From Desulfobulbaceae bacterium DB1 (GTDB lineage Bacteria; Desulfobacterota; Desulfobulbia; Desulfobulbales; SURF-16): 64,000 bases of DNA. The stretch lies in NCBI GenBank assembly GCA_001914235.1, contig MQUF01000015.1:1-64000 (forward strand), written 5' to 3'. The translations under genes were made by a program, and so were the position numbers. The notes below the pieces were generated by a model. That model searched no databases. It was not told the origin of the DNA and saw only the letters and a program-made list of their open reading frames with translations. Positions 18,394 to 27,391 of this stretch are shown here, one piece after another (within the stretch, counting starts at the first letter, position 1; every line of letters starts with the position of its first letter).

Positions 18394-19815
18394 ATGACGG
18401 AACAATTGCGGAAAATTCTTGTAGTTGATGATGATCGCGAGACGCGGATGCTTTTTTATGAAGCGCTCAATCGCCGGGGATACGTGGTCAGCGTCGCGGA
18501 AAACGGCGTCATGGCCCTGGATATCTGTGAAAAAAATCCACCGGACGTGGTTATCACCGATATCAACATGCCGGAGATGGACGGTCTGGAGCTTCTGCGC
18601 CGGTTGCGCGACGATAACGGCGAACTGCCGGTGATCATCATCACCGCCCACGCCACGGTTGAAACCGCGGTCAGCGCCATGAAGCTCGGTGCCTTTGATT
18701 ACCTGCTCAAGCCCCTTTCCGGCGAGATTATCGTCGAGGCTGCCGCCCGCGCATTGGTCGGCAGTCCGCTCAAGAAAGACAACGGGGTTGGATCTGCGAG
18801 GCCGGCAAGTGATGCGACCGGAAAAAAAATGATCGTCGGGTCTGATTCCAAACTTGCCAGGGTGCTGCAGAAGGCCAAAAGTGTCGCTTCAAGCAAGGCC
18901 ACTGTTCTTGTGCTGGGAGAGTCGGGTACGGGCAAGGAAATGATTGCCCGTTTTATCCATGAGGAAAGCGATCGCCGGGAGGGGCCCTTTGTGGCCCTGA
19001 ACTGCGCGGCCTTGCCCGAGGGGTTGCTGGAGAGCGAACTGTTCGGCCATGAAAAGGGTTCCTTTACCGGTGCCGTCTATGCCAAGAAAGGCAAATTCGA
19101 GCTGGCTGACGGCGGAACCCTGCTGCTTGATGAAATTGCGGAGATTCCCCTGCATCTGCAGGCCAAGCTCTTGCGCGTCCTCCAGGAGGAAGAGGTGGAC
19201 CGGGTGGGCGGCAAGGCCCCGGTCAAGGTTGATGTGCATGTGGTGGCCACCACCAACCGCAACCTGGAAGAGGCGGTGAAAAACGGCGAGTTCCGCCAGG
19301 ATCTTTATTATCGTTTAAATGTCATTCCTTTGACGATGCCGCCGTTGCGGGAGCGCAAGGAGGATATCGAGCAGCTTTCCCGCTATTTCATCAACCGTTT
19401 CTCCGAGCAGTACGGGAAATCCGTCAAAAAAATGTCAAAGGCGTCACGGGCGCGTTTTCTCGAATATTCCTGGCCCGGCAACATCCGGGAGATGGAAAAT
19501 CTGGTGGAGCGGGCTGTGCTCCTGTCCCTGACAGAGCAGCTTGAGCCCTGGGATTTCTGGGATGAGGATGCCGATGTCCCGTCGATTGCTCCGGAGTTTG
19601 CCGCCGAACCGGCAGGCGAGTTTTCTCCGGCCCCTGAATATGCGGGAGAGAAGGGCGGCGTGGCGAGTCTCAGGGATGTGGAGCGTCAAATGATCCTGCA
19701 GGCCCTGCAGCAGACCGACAATAATCGGACACATGCGGCCAGGATATTGGGGATCAGTGTCCGTACCCTCCGCAATAAGCTGCAAGAGTATCGTTCTTGC
19801 GGGATAATTGATTGA
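18394..19815 (+). CDS. sigma54 response regulator (FlrC/FleR-like)
   Basis: NtrC-family regulator of 473 residues: a receiver domain (1-120) with phospho-acceptor Asp56 in VVITDINMPEMDG, a sigma54 AAA+ domain (about 145-385; GESGTGKEM, GSFTGA, LLLDEIAEI) and a Fis HTH at the end (NNRTHAARILGISVRTLRNKL). A sigma54 promoter for flgB starts 88 bases after its stop, and two more lie in the block, so it is the likely activator of the basal-body and hook operons. No sensor kinase gene is adjacent, unlike flrBC pairs. Confidence 0.86.
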   Translation: MTEQLRKILVVDDDRETRMLFYEALNRRGYVVSVAENGVMALDICEKNPPDVVITDINMPEMDGLELLRRLRDDNGELPVIIITAHATVETAVSAMKLGAFDYLLKPLSGEIIVEAAARALVGSPLKKDNGVGSARPASDATGKKMIVGSDSKLARVLQKAKSVASSKATVLVLGESGTGKEMIARFIHEESDRREGPFVALNCAALPEGLLESELFGHEKGSFTGAVYAKKGKFELADGGTLLLDEIAEIPLHLQAKLLRVLQEEEVDRVGGKAPVKVDVHVVATTNRNLEEAVKNGEFRQDLYYRLNVIPLTMPPLRERKEDIEQLSRYFINRFSEQYGKSVKKMSKASRARFLEYSWPGNIREMENLVERAVLLSLTEQLEPWDFWDEDADVPSIAPEFAAEPAGEFSPAPEYAGEKGGVASLRDVERQMILQALQQTDNNRTHAARILGISVRTLRNKLQEYRSCGIID

Positions 19816-19902
19816 TTTTTCATTGTTTTTGTCTTTTTTTCGTTGCCTCCACGCATTTTGTTTTTTCCCTCATGCCGTTGTTCTGAAAGTCTTTTCTTCG
19901 TA

Positions 19903-19918
19903 AGGCATGCATTTTGCA
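19903..19918 (+). promoter_or_regulatory. sigma54 promoter upstream of flgB
   Basis: aggcatgcattttgca matches the -24/-12 consensus: GG at 19904-19905, exactly 10 bases, then GC at 19916-19917, with the favoured TTGCA context. The predicted start of transcription is about 19929, roughly 35 bases before flgB. Confidence 0.8.
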
Positions 19919-19963
19919 GATTCTTTGTGCAGCAGAATAAAACAGCCGGCACAGGAGAAAATT

Positions 19964-20350
19964 ATGCCTATTGATAAACTGTTCAGCGGCGGTATCGCCC
20001 GGATGGAACAAGCCTTGAATCTGCGTTATGACCGGCAGGGTCTCATTTTGTCCAATGTGGCCAATATGGAAACCCCGGGATACACGGTTCAGGATTTTTC
20101 CTTTGAAAAGGCCATGAAAAAGGTGATGGACAACCAGGGTATCCTGAGCCGCACCCATGAAATGCATCTGGATCTTGATCCGGTTGATGCGGCGCAAAGT
20201 CTTGAGTTTTCCGCGGAGAAAAGACCGGTGGATCTTGACGAGGAAATGGTCAAGCTTGCGGAAAATCAAATGATGTACGAAATCGTCTCCCAGATGATCG
20301 GCAAGAAATTTGACGGCTTGAAATATGCCATTGATGAAGGAGGATCATAA
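19964..20350 (+). CDS. flgB: flagellar basal-body rod protein FlgB
   Basis: Proximal rod component of the flagellar basal body, exported by the flagellar type III system. The 128 residues contain the rod motif LSNVANMETPGYTVQDFSFE and the helical C-terminus MVKLAENQMMYEIVSQMIGKK, needed for rod packing. ATG 19964 is chosen because aggaga precedes it; an upstream in-frame ATG at 19907 overlaps the sigma54 promoter. It is followed at two bases by flgC. Confidence 0.94.
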   Translation: MPIDKLFSGGIARMEQALNLRYDRQGLILSNVANMETPGYTVQDFSFEKAMKKVMDNQGILSRTHEMHLDLDPVDAAQSLEFSAEKRPVDLDEEMVKLAENQMMYEIVSQMIGKKFDGLKYAIDEGGS

Positions 20351-20352
20351 TC

Positions 20353-20787
20353 ATGGATATACTCACCGCTTTTCAAATAAGCGGCTCTGGGCTGAAGGCG
20401 GAAAGGGCCCGGCTGAATGTGACGGCGATGAATCTGGCCAATGCCAATACGACGCGAACCATGGAAGGCGGCCCGTATCGTGCCAAATCCGTTGTTTTCC
20501 AGGCAAAACCTCTGGAAAATTTCAGTGATGCGCTGCAGGCCAGTTCCGACAAGCTGCGCACGGTGGAGGTCGCGGAGGTTGTCGAGGACAACAAGGAGTT
20601 CAAGTCGGTTTACGACCCGTCTCATCCCGATGCCGATGAAAACGGGGTTGTGCTTTTCCCTAATGTGGATGTGCCGGAGCAGATGGTCGACATGATCAGT
20701 GCGAGGAGAGGGTATGAGGCAAATGTAACCGCCATAGAAGCGGTGAAAAGCATGGCCATGAAGGCTCTTGATATCGCCAGAAGATAA
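20353..20787 (+). CDS. flgC: flagellar basal-body rod protein FlgC
   Basis: Rod component of 144 residues. The N-terminal rod motif (MNLANANTTRT) and the C-terminal VDMISARRGYEANVTAIEAVK are typical. Its ribosome binding site (aaggagg) overlaps the end of flgB. It is part of the flgB-flgC-fliE unit driven from the sigma54 promoter upstream of flgB. Confidence 0.95.
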   Translation: MDILTAFQISGSGLKAERARLNVTAMNLANANTTRTMEGGPYRAKSVVFQAKPLENFSDALQASSDKLRTVEVAEVVEDNKEFKSVYDPSHPDADENGVVLFPNVDVPEQMVDMISARRGYEANVTAIEAVKSMAMKALDIARR

Positions 20788-20854
20788 AAAGACAATTGCT
20801 GCGTGATTGCTGCGCACGGATGATAATTTGACGGAAGTCGGGAGGAGAAAGCAA

Positions 20855-21163
20855 ATGGAAATGTTGCCCTTGCAGCCGGTTCGTTATGGTGAATCGCTTC
20901 AGTTGGATCAGATTGAAAAAACCGGTAAATCCCAGACCCCGGGCACCGGGTTTGGCGAGGTGCTGCAAAAGTCCATCGACGGCGTCAACGCCCAAATGCG
21001 GGAAGCGGATGAATTGAGCCGGGGGCTGACTGCCGGTGAACACGGCAACATTCATGAAACAATGATTGCCATGGAAAAGGCCGGCGTTTCCTTCAGGCTG
21101 ATGACCAAGGTGCAGCAGAAGGCGATCCAGGCATATCAGGAAATGATGCGTATGCAGCTTTAG
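20855..21163 (+). CDS. fliE: flagellar hook-basal body protein FliE
   Basis: Small adaptor (102 residues) that joins the MS ring to the rod. Recognised by the C-terminal MEKAGVSFRLMTKVQQKAI and the block GFGEVLQKSIDGVN. ATG 20855 follows ggagga by eight bases; upstream in-frame starts have no such site. It is the last gene of the first flagellar unit; a second sigma54 promoter follows before fliF. Confidence 0.92.
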   Translation: MEMLPLQPVRYGESLQLDQIEKTGKSQTPGTGFGEVLQKSIDGVNAQMREADELSRGLTAGEHGNIHETMIAMEKAGVSFRLMTKVQQKAIQAYQEMMRMQL

Positions 21164-21240
21164 GCCGCTGGACGAAAAAGAAGCGTGAAACTGCAGCGCC
21201 GTATACGGCATAAGGGAACCGTCACGCTCATGATGAGAAA

Positions 21241-21256
21241 TGGAACGACTCTTGCG
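21241..21256 (+). promoter_or_regulatory. sigma54 promoter upstream of fliF
   Basis: tggaacgactcttgcg has GG at 21242-21243, a 10-base spacer and GC at 21254-21255. The -24 element deviates from TGGCAC at one position. Transcription would start near 21267, leaving a leader of about 34 bases before the fliF ATG. Confidence 0.72.
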
Positions 21257-21300
21257 CAACGGTCCCCTCAATTTTAAACTCGGAGCCTTGAACACATCTT

Positions 21301-22899
21301 ATGGCACCCTTACGAGATATTTCGAATCAGGCTGTTTCCGTAATCAAAAGTCTCACCCTGCCCCAGAAAATTATTGCCGGTTTCATTGTCGCAGCTGTTC
21401 TGGTCGCCATGCTTTCCCTGTCCTTCATGGGGGCAAAACCGAATTACAGCGTGCTTTACAGCGGATTGACGCCGGAGGATGCGGCCGGGGTGATCGCCAG
21501 ACTGAAAGAGCAGCGAATCGATTACCAACTGGCTGAAAACGGAACAGCCGTTCTGGTGCCTGGACCAACTGTCCATGAGACAAGGCTTACCCTGGCGGGT
21601 GAAGGATTGCCGAGGGGCGGCGGCGTCGGGTTTGAACTTTTCGACAAGAGCAGCTTCGGCACCACGGATTTTGTCCAACAGCTCAATTACCAGCGGGCGG
21701 TGCAGGGCGAGCTTGCCAGGACCATTCGCCAGTTTAAGCAGGTGAGTGATGCCAGGGTGCATATCGCCACGCCGAAAGAATCCGTTTTTGTCGAGGATAG
21801 CAGGCCGCCCAGTGCCTCGGTGAGTTTGACCATGAACGGGCAGGAAAACTTGGCCAAAAGTGAAATAATGGCTATAGTTCATTTGGTGGCCAGTGCGGTT
21901 CCCGGTTTGACCTCGGAGAATATAACGGTTGTCGATACCGTCGGCCGTCTCCTGTTCCGCAAGGAGAGTGATGATGCCGCCATGCTTTCCGCCACCCAGC
22001 TTGAATACCAGACCAAGGTGGAAAGCGATCTGCGGAAAAAAGTGGAAAGCATGCTCGAGGAGGTCGTGGGTGTCAACAAGGCCCTGGCGCGGGTTACCGT
22101 TGATCTTGATTTCAATAAGGTGGCGGTGACCGAGGAAAGCTTTGACCCGGATGGGCAGGTGATTCGCAGCGAGCAGTTTCTGCTGGAAAAACAGGGGGGC
22201 GAGGAGGATACGGGCGGTATTCCCGGAGTCAAGGGACAGCTGGCGACATTTACCGAGACAGGAGATGCCGCCACCTCAACCGAGGGGTTTAACCGGAAGA
22301 ATATAACCAGGAATTATGAGATTACCCGCAAGACCCGCCAGGTTCAGGAAGGAGTCGGGGTCATCAAGCGTCTCTCCGTTGCCGTCATGGTTGACGGCGC
22401 TTATGAGGAAAGTAAGGACAAGGACGGCAAGAAGTCACTGGTTTACAAGGCGCGCAGCCCGGAAGAACTGCAGCATTTTGCCAAGATGACCCAGAACGCC
22501 ATTGGTTTTGATCCGGATCGAGGTGATCAGGTGGAAGTGGTGGCCATGCCTTTCTATCTTTCATCGGTTGTTCCTCCGGAACCTGATCCACTGGAAAAAT
22601 GGCACGCCCTGATTGAAAACCTCGCTGTTCCGATTGCGCTGCTGCTGGTGGCACTGGCGTTTCTCCTCTTCGTTGTGCGTCCTTTCCTGCGACTGCTCAG
22701 CAAGCAGCAGCAGGAGGCGCAGCGCAAGGCGGAACTTGCCGCCCAGGCGGGGCTGCTTGAGACGAGAGGGGAAGACGGGGAGGATTTAACATTTCAGCCG
22801 CTGGGTATGACGGATAAGGAAAGAATATACAAGCTGGCCCAGAGCGATCCGGAACGAGCGGCTGACCTGGTAAGGCGCTGGTTGCGCGAGGAGATGTAA
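21301..22899 (+). CDS. fliF: flagellar MS-ring protein FliF
   Basis: Forms the membrane ring on which the rotor and export apparatus assemble. The 532 residues have a membrane helix near 22-41 (IIAGFIVAAVLVAMLSL), a large periplasmic part with ring-building motifs and a second helix near 440-465. The C-terminal tail (DKERIYKLAQSDPERAADLVRRWL) is the FliG-binding region. The ribosome binding site is weak (ggag about 14 bases upstream). It heads the fliFGHIJ unit. Confidence 0.95.
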   Translation: MAPLRDISNQAVSVIKSLTLPQKIIAGFIVAAVLVAMLSLSFMGAKPNYSVLYSGLTPEDAAGVIARLKEQRIDYQLAENGTAVLVPGPTVHETRLTLAGEGLPRGGGVGFELFDKSSFGTTDFVQQLNYQRAVQGELARTIRQFKQVSDARVHIATPKESVFVEDSRPPSASVSLTMNGQENLAKSEIMAIVHLVASAVPGLTSENITVVDTVGRLLFRKESDDAAMLSATQLEYQTKVESDLRKKVESMLEEVVGVNKALARVTVDLDFNKVAVTEESFDPDGQVIRSEQFLLEKQGGEEDTGGIPGVKGQLATFTETGDAATSTEGFNRKNITRNYEITRKTRQVQEGVGVIKRLSVAVMVDGAYEESKDKDGKKSLVYKARSPEELQHFAKMTQNAIGFDPDRGDQVEVVAMPFYLSSVVPPEPDPLEKWHALIENLAVPIALLLVALAFLLFVVRPFLRLLSKQQQEAQRKAELAAQAGLLETRGEDGEDLTFQPLGMTDKERIYKLAQSDPERAADLVRRWLREEM

Positions 22900-22902
22900 G
22901 GG

Positions 22903-23928
22903 GTGGCCAAGAAAAAAGATGCAGGAACCGACAACCTGACCGGAGCGGAAAAAGCGGCGATCTTTCTGCTGACCCTGGGCGAAGATTTTGCCACCGAGGT
23001 TTTCAAACGGCTGGATGAAGATGAGATCAAGATGGTGGGTCGGCAGATGTCCAAGATGGACAAGGTCGACAAGGAGGATATAGCCGCGCTCCTCCGGGAA
23101 TTCAAGACCGACGCCGGCGGCGACGAGATCTATCTTTCCGGTGATGAGATGCTGGAAGCGGCGGTGAAACGCGCCCTGCAGTCGGATAAGGCCAATGAAA
23201 TCCTTGACGATATCCGTTCCGACTGGCGTCTGACTCTTTTTCAGAAAGCACGCAAGCTTGAACCGAAAATTCTGGTCAACTTTCTGCGCAATGAGCATCC
23301 CCAGACCGTGGCTTTGGTGCTGGCCGTTCTTGAACATAGCCAGGCGGCGGCTATTCTGGCGGAATTAAAGGAGGAAACGCAGGTCGAGGTGGTTATGCGC
23401 ATGGCGGAACTCGATAAGGTCAGTCCGGAAATTCTTGTTGATGTGGACCGGGTTCTGCAGGAAGAACTGTTGTCGGTGGAGGGCCTCGAGGGACAGCGGC
23501 TCGGTGGGGTGGCCGCGGTTGCGGAGATTCTTAACAACGCCGATCGGGCGCTGGAAACCCAGGTGCTTGAAGGGATAGAAGAGCAACGTGAAAGCCTGGC
23601 GGAAGACATTCGACGTCTGATGTTTGTCTTTGAAGATCTTCTTGGCGTGGATGACCGCGGTATCATGGCGATTTTGAAAGAGGTCTCAACCGACGACCTG
23701 AAGCTTGCCCTGAAGACGGCTTCGGAAGATTTGAAGGGCAAAATTTTCAAGAATATGTCGACGCGGGCCGTGGAGATGCTCAAGGAAGATATGGAGATCA
23801 TGGGGCCGACTCGTATCAAGGATGTCGAAGCGGCTCAGCAGTCCGTAATCAAGATAGCCAAACGGTTGGAGCAGGAAGGGAAGATCCAGCTCATGACCGG
23901 TGGCGGCGGCGAGGACGAATTTGTCTAA
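22903..23928 (+). CDS. fliG: flagellar motor switch protein FliG
   Basis: Rotor protein that contacts FliF, FliM and the stator. The 341 residues show the three armadillo-like parts. Visible motifs are EKAAIFLLTLGEDFA near the start, NEHPQTVALVLAVL with the FliM-binding segment, and the charged torque helix LKLALKTASEDLKGKIFKNMS near the end. The GTG start follows gaggag by about nine bases. Its stop overlaps the start region of fliH. Confidence 0.96.
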   Translation: MAKKKDAGTDNLTGAEKAAIFLLTLGEDFATEVFKRLDEDEIKMVGRQMSKMDKVDKEDIAALLREFKTDAGGDEIYLSGDEMLEAAVKRALQSDKANEILDDIRSDWRLTLFQKARKLEPKILVNFLRNEHPQTVALVLAVLEHSQAAAILAELKEETQVEVVMRMAELDKVSPEILVDVDRVLQEELLSVEGLEGQRLGGVAAVAEILNNADRALETQVLEGIEEQRESLAEDIRRLMFVFEDLLGVDDRGIMAILKEVSTDDLKLALKTASEDLKGKIFKNMSTRAVEMLKEDMEIMGPTRIKDVEAAQQSVIKIAKRLEQEGKIQLMTGGGGEDEFV

Positions 23929-24640
23929 TATTTTTGAGTTCAAGGATAAAATCGAAAAAGACAGGAGCCGGGGGTTTGTTTCCTTTGAAAGCATGATGCC
24001 GGCGAAAAAGGGTGAAGACGTTCGTCGGGCCGACCCGGTTGCCGAGCTTGAAAAAAAGAAGACCGTCCTTCAGCGCGAGATCGAGGAGATGCTTGCCCTG
24101 GCCGAGGCCGAGAAAAAAAGGATTGAACAGGAGGCATATGACAAAGGTTTCGCCCAAGGGATTGTCGAAGGGCGCGAGGCGGGCAAAGAGGATTTTTCGG
24201 GGAAAAGCGCCGATGCCCTGCGGCTCATCGCGTTGCTCGAGCAGGAACGGAACCGGGTGAACCGGCAGTATGAGGAAGAGCTGCTGGTCCTTGTCACGAC
24301 CATGGTGGAACGATTGGTGGGGCATGAGGTTTCCGTTAATCCCCTGGTGATAAAAAATTGTCTGCACAGTGCCATGGCCTTTGTGGTTGAAGATTCCGTC
24401 GTCAAGGTGCACCTGCACCCCGAGGATTTTCAGCGTTTGAAAGAAATGAGTCTGGAGGATCCTTCCCTGCTGCAGGGCGCAAAAAGGGTGGAGTTGCTGG
24501 ATGATCCGGCTGTTTCCCTGGGCGGTTGCCTGCTGGAAACGGATTTCGGCGAAATTGACGCCCGGCTGGAAAAGTGCCGGGAAAAGCTGTTTGAACTGGT
24601 GGACCGGGCCTTCATGGCCGCTCTCGCGGCAGATGGATAA
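23921..24640 (+). CDS. fliH: flagellar assembly protein FliH
   Basis: Regulator of the export ATPase FliI. About 239 residues: a charged N-terminal half rich in Glu/Lys coiled coil (EEMLALAEAEKKRIEQEAYD) and a C-terminal FliH/T3SS-L domain (VHLHPEDFQRLKEM, GGCLLETDFGEIDARL). Two starts are possible: GTG 23900, or TTG 23921 with gagga five bases upstream. I prefer the latter. Either way it overlaps the end of fliG. Confidence 0.88.
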   Translation: MSNIFEFKDKIEKDRSRGFVSFESMMPAKKGEDVRRADPVAELEKKKTVLQREIEEMLALAEAEKKRIEQEAYDKGFAQGIVEGREAGKEDFSGKSADALRLIALLEQERNRVNRQYEEELLVLVTTMVERLVGHEVSVNPLVIKNCLHSAMAFVVEDSVVKVHLHPEDFQRLKEMSLEDPSLLQGAKRVELLDDPAVSLGGCLLETDFGEIDARLEKCREKLFELVDRAFMAALAADG

Positions 24641-24693
24641 AGGAATTGCCGAATGAGACCGTCGAATTTGAAACCTGGATCCGGGAAGTAAAA

Positions 24694-26001
24694 ATGAATC
24701 TTTCTTCCTGTATCCAGCTCGCTGCCGACCAGCCGCTTATCAGCGTGCGCGGCCGGGTGAACCAGGTCATCGGTATGGTTATCGAAAGCCGTGGTCCGGG
24801 AATTCCGGTGGGCAGTGTCTGCGAGGTGGATCTCTTTCGGGGCGAAGGCCGGGTGCCGGCCGAGGTGGTCGGTTTTCGGGAGGGTCGGGTGCTGCTTATG
24901 CCCCTTGGCGAAATGCGGGGAGTGGAGCCGGGCAGCTCGATCCGCCTGATTGGCGGCCAGGCGCGGGTGCCGGTGGCTGATTCGCTGCTCGGCCGGGTCA
25001 TTGACGGGTTGGGTAATCCCATGGACGGCAAGGGGCCGCTGGAGTATGGGGTGGATTATCCCCTCTACGCCGAGCCGCTTAATCCCATGAAAAGGGAACG
25101 GATAAAAGAGGTGGTTGATGTCGGGGTCAGGGCCATCAATGGGCTGCTGACCCTGGGCAAGGGGCAGCGCATCGGCATTCTTGCCGGTTCCGGCGTGGGC
25201 AAGAGTACCCTGCTTGGCATGATCGCCAAGCATACGGCGGCGGATATCAGCGTCATCGCCCTGATCGGGGAACGGGGCCGCGAGCTGAAGGATTTTATTG
25301 AACGTGATCTTGGCCCTGAAGGACTGGCGCGTTCGGTGGTTGTCGTTGCCACTTCTGATCAGCCTCCCCTGGTCAGGATGCGGGGGGCCTATCTTGCCAT
25401 GGCCATCTCGGAATTTTTCCGTGACAAGGGCCGGGATGTGATCATGATGATGGATTCCGTGACCCGTTTTGCCATGTCGAGCCGCGAAGTGGGGCTTGCC
25501 ATCGGCGAGCCGCCCACCTCGCGCGGTTACACCCCGTCGGTTTTCGCCCAGTTGCCGAAACTGCTTGAGCGGGCGGGAACCTGTGAGGGAAAGGGCAGCA
25601 TCACCGGCATCTTCACGGTGCTGGTGGAGGGTGACGACATGAACGAGCCCATTGCCGACGCGGTTCGTTCCATTGTTGACGGCCATGTTATCTTGAGTCG
25701 GGAGCTGGCAAGTCGGGGGCATTATCCGTCAATTGACATCATGGGCAGCGTCAGCCGTTGCATGACGGATGTGGTCGTCAAGGACCAGGTCAAGGCCGCG
25801 CACCGTTTTCTGGAAACACTGTCAACCTATCGTCGATCGGAAGATCTGATCAATATCGGCGCTTACGCCTCCGGGACAAATCCCAAGATTGACAAGGCCA
25901 TCTCCATGATCGACCGCCTGAATAATTATCTCAGGCAGGAGGTGGAGCAGAAATTCAGCTATGAGGAAAGCAAGCAGCAGTTGCTTGCCTTGTTCCGTTA
26001 A
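24694..26001 (+). CDS. fliI: flagellar export ATPase FliI
   Basis: F1-beta-like ATPase that helps drive flagellar protein export. It has Walker A GSGVGKSTLLG, Walker B region VIMMMDSVTRFA, the arginine-finger neighbourhood EPPTSRGYTPSVFAQLPKLL and a C-terminal EESKQQLLALF. ATG 24694 gives 435 residues with the usual short N-terminus. A TTG at 24646, next to the fliH stop, would add 16 residues and cannot be excluded. Confidence 0.94.
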   Translation: MNLSSCIQLAADQPLISVRGRVNQVIGMVIESRGPGIPVGSVCEVDLFRGEGRVPAEVVGFREGRVLLMPLGEMRGVEPGSSIRLIGGQARVPVADSLLGRVIDGLGNPMDGKGPLEYGVDYPLYAEPLNPMKRERIKEVVDVGVRAINGLLTLGKGQRIGILAGSGVGKSTLLGMIAKHTAADISVIALIGERGRELKDFIERDLGPEGLARSVVVVATSDQPPLVRMRGAYLAMAISEFFRDKGRDVIMMMDSVTRFAMSSREVGLAIGEPPTSRGYTPSVFAQLPKLLERAGTCEGKGSITGIFTVLVEGDDMNEPIADAVRSIVDGHVILSRELASRGHYPSIDIMGSVSRCMTDVVVKDQVKAAHRFLETLSTYRRSEDLINIGAYASGTNPKIDKAISMIDRLNNYLRQEVEQKFSYEESKQQLLALFR

Positions 26002-26141
26002 GCCGTTGTCGCAAACCTCTGCTGCCTCCGGATGGTGGAGACGGTGGAAGATGTTCCGACGAAAGAGTCACTACCCCGCGGTTGTCGGTAACGGGGTGAG
26101 CAACCGAAAACCGCACAGCAAAACGGATCTCTATAAATTCA

Positions 26142-26588
26142 ATGGCCTTTCATTTCACACTTGAATCCGTCCTGACTCTCAGGAAAAATATCGAGGAGCA
26201 GATCCAGCTCAAACTTGCCCGGGAACAGATGATTTTAAACGCTCATCAGCTCCGGCTTGAAGACCTGAAGAAGAAGCGGGCGGATCTGTGCTTGGTTATG
26301 GAAGAAAAGAAAAAGCAAACCCTGGCCGTCAAAATATTTCTCTTTTATATGGAGTCCATGCGAATTCAGGAGCTGCAGATTCATATACTGACAAATACCA
26401 TTGCCGCCCAGCAACAGATTGTTGCCGGAGTGCGCACCGAGCTTGCCGAGGCCATGAAGCAGCGGAAGATTCTTGATGTGTTGAAGGAAAATGCTCTGCT
26501 GAAGTATCTGGATGAGACTCGCCGGAAAGAGCAAAATGAAAGTGACGAACAGGCACTGCTTCGTTACGGACGGGGTATTGTGCTATGA
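26142..26588 (+). CDS. fliJ: flagellar export protein FliJ
   Basis: Short coiled-coil protein (148 residues) that acts as the central stalk of the FliI ring and in chaperone escort. The start MAFHFTLESVLTLRKNIEE is the conserved FliJ N-terminus; the rest is almost entirely helical and charged. The 140-base gap before it shows no promoter I can support. The stop overlaps the next start (ATGA). Confidence 0.85.
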   Translation: MAFHFTLESVLTLRKNIEEQIQLKLAREQMILNAHQLRLEDLKKKRADLCLVMEEKKKQTLAVKIFLFYMESMRIQELQIHILTNTIAAQQQIVAGVRTELAEAMKQRKILDVLKENALLKYLDETRRKEQNESDEQALLRYGRGIVL

Positions 26589-27079
26589 GAAAAATGACGA
26601 AGGTTCATACGTTTTTTGGGATGTTTCTGTTTCTTTTCTGCACGGTGGTGCAATGCGCCATCGCCGCCGACAGTCCGGTTGAGGTCAGCAGCCAGGAACT
26701 GGAAAAATCGCAATCCCTGCAGCAGCGGGAAGAAGCTGTCGTCCTCCGGGAAAAGGAGTTGGATGCGCGGCAGAAAGAGCTTGATTTGCTGGGGAGTGAG
26801 GTCGATGCCAAGCTGGAAGAGGTCGCTGCCATGCAAAAAGAGATCGAGGCAAAACTTGCCGAGATCAAAGCGGAGCAGGATGCGAGCTTTAAGAATTTGA
26901 TCAAGGTTTACAGCACGATGAGCTCTTCAAAACTAGCGCCGCTGCTCAACCAGATGACGGATGGGGATGTGGAAAAAATCCTGCGGGCCATGAAGGCCGA
27001 TCAGGTGGCCCAGGTCATCTCCAAGCTTGAAACGGAAAAAGCCGTCCGGGTCAGCAGGCTTCTGGGTCGCTTCGAATAG
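26585..27079 (+). CDS. MotE-like flagellar motor protein
   Basis: Exported 164-residue protein: a signal peptide (hydrophobic 10-27, cut near CAIAA), a coiled coil (about 40-100, with repeated Glu-Lys heptads) and a C-terminal MgtE-N-like domain (YSTMSSSKLAPLLNQM, DGDVEKILRAMKADQVAQVI). This architecture is that of the MotE/FlbB family, which stabilises the stator protein MotC or builds the motor collar in other bacteria. Here no motC is visible, and the stator is PomAB-like and encoded 18 kb away. It overlaps fliJ by four bases. Confidence 0.78.
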   Translation: MRKMTKVHTFFGMFLFLFCTVVQCAIAADSPVEVSSQELEKSQSLQQREEAVVLREKELDARQKELDLLGSEVDAKLEEVAAMQKEIEAKLAEIKAEQDASFKNLIKVYSTMSSSKLAPLLNQMTDGDVEKILRAMKADQVAQVISKLETEKAVRVSRLLGRFE

Positions 27080-27391
27080 GTTTCTTTTCAATATACCCGT
27101 TGTATCCCCTTTCGTAAGGGCTTCGCCGTTTCTGTCGGTTTGCGGCGCTTCGCCCCGGTTGCCTGCGCTGGACAACCATCAGTTTCTCCCTCCTGCGGCA
27201 ATTCTTTCCTAGTCGGCTTCCTTGTGAATCATTCCTTTTCTGGCGTGGCTTTCCTGCCTTTTCTGTTGCAAATACTTGATTTTATATTGTTTTTTCTGTC
27301 CTTTATGCGGATCCGTAAATATTTTTTCTTCTGGCATCGTGGTTGCATTTAAAGCCAACAAGCAAAGAAATTCTATCGAGGAGGTCGGTTC
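27080..27391 (+). other. intergenic gap before fliK
   Basis: No gene seen. The first part holds a small hairpin (ccctt-tcgt-aaggg, near 27108-27121) with no U-run; the second part is T-rich and ends with the sigma54 promoter listed separately. This gap splits the fliF-to-motE unit from the fliK-flgD-flgE unit. Confidence 0.6.
27332..27347 (+). promoter_or_regulatory. sigma54 promoter upstream of fliK
   Basis: tggcatcgtggttgca is nearly the full -24/-12 consensus: TGGCA, GG at 27333-27334, a 10-base spacer, then GC at 27345-27346 in TTGCA. It is the best of the three in the block. Transcription should start near 27358, about 34 bases before the fliK ATG. Confidence 0.88.

Noticed and set aside
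24430-25722. Minus-strand frame of 430 residues opposite fliI
   Set aside because: Antisense shadow of fliI/fliH with His/Pro-rich nonsense composition.
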